Origin: JAMOAD01 sp023621955
GTDB lineage: Bacteria > Acidobacteriota > Aminicenantia > JAMOAD01
Length of the DNA stretch: 5,911 nt
Assembly (NCBI GenBank): GCA_035403085.1
Contig: DAONEM010000063.1
Span: 1-5,911 of the forward strand
Direction: 5' to 3'
Made by a program: the position numbers and the translations under genes. The notes beneath the pieces were generated by a model. The model was not told the DNA's origin and did not search any database. It saw nothing but the letters and a program-made list of their open reading frames with translations. Shown here in pieces: positions 5,845 to 5,911 of the stretch (positions within the stretch are counted from its first letter, which is position 1; each line of letters starts with the position of its first letter).

Positions 5845-5862
5845 TTTATAACGTTTATAACG
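5845..5862. repeat. Perfect tandem duplication of a 9-bp AT-rich unit
   Basis: TTTATAACG occurs twice without a gap (5845-5853 and 5854-5862). A related TTTATAA stands at 5811-5817. The second unit is also the left part of the longer 16-bp repeat that recurs at the right edge. The stretch 5764-5911 holds no gene that I can support. Confidence 0.6.
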
Positions 5863-5911
5863 GACACTCCTTTCTACCTCTTCCGGGCTTGCACAGCTTA
5901 CAGCGGACACT
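5853..5911. repeat. 16-bp imperfect direct repeat, two copies 43 bp apart
   Basis: The copies at 5853-5868 and 5896-5911 share 13 of 16 bases, and all three differences are transitions, giving the pattern GYTTAYARCGGACACT. The last eight bases (CGGACACT) are identical. The second copy ends at the window edge, so more copies may follow. Regulator sites or the subterminal repeats of an insertion sequence are both possible. Confidence 0.55.

Noticed and set aside
5845..5882. TATAAA or TATAAC in the AT-rich repeats as a promoter -10 box
   Set aside because: No acceptable -35 sequence lies 16-18 bp away on either strand.

Overview
The window looks like an ordinary chromosomal housekeeping region of a Gram-negative bacterium. 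It is moderately GC-rich and gene-dense, with genes that overlap by a few bases. LptB, the ATPase of lipopolysaccharide export, implies an outer membrane. A pair of DUF507 proteins suggests a lineage outside the best-studied Proteobacteria; from memory the family is common in Desulfobacterota, Nitrospirota, Acidobacteriota and Aquificota-like groups. The sequence alone does not fix the phylum.

Layout. (1) 1-539, minus strand: the N-terminal 180 residues of an exported M19 (renal/membrane) dipeptidase, cut by the left edge. (2) 540-655: a divergent control region with a good sigma70-type promoter for the rightward genes, a weaker one for the dipeptidase, and an 11-bp palindrome between them. 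(3) 656-2613, plus strand: bifunctional NAD(P)H-hydrate repair enzyme (nnr) followed by tsaE, joined by an ATGA stop/start overlap. This is the same gene pair seen in E. coli (yjeF-yjeE). (4) 2614-5104, minus strand: a three-gene operon transcribed in the order CDF-family metal efflux transporter, folP (dihydropteroate synthase), lptB. The tsaE and lptB stop codons touch with no base between them. (5) 5105-5197: a second divergent control region with two near-consensus promoters back to back. Both place the expected transcription start at or next to a start codon, so both genes may be leaderless. A 7-bp inverted repeat covers the -10 box on the transporter side. (6) 5198-5763, plus strand: two adjacent, diverged DUF507 genes coupled by an ATGA overlap. 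(7) 5764-5911: non-coding sequence with a weak terminator candidate, a tandem 9-bp repeat and a 16-bp imperfect direct repeat that runs to the right edge.

The genes cover metabolite repair, tRNA t6A modification, folate synthesis, LPS transport and metal homeostasis, with no single shared pathway. I see no clear defence system, CRISPR array, prophage or tRNA/rRNA gene. The least explained parts are the DUF507 pair with its unusual start region and the repeats at the right edge.
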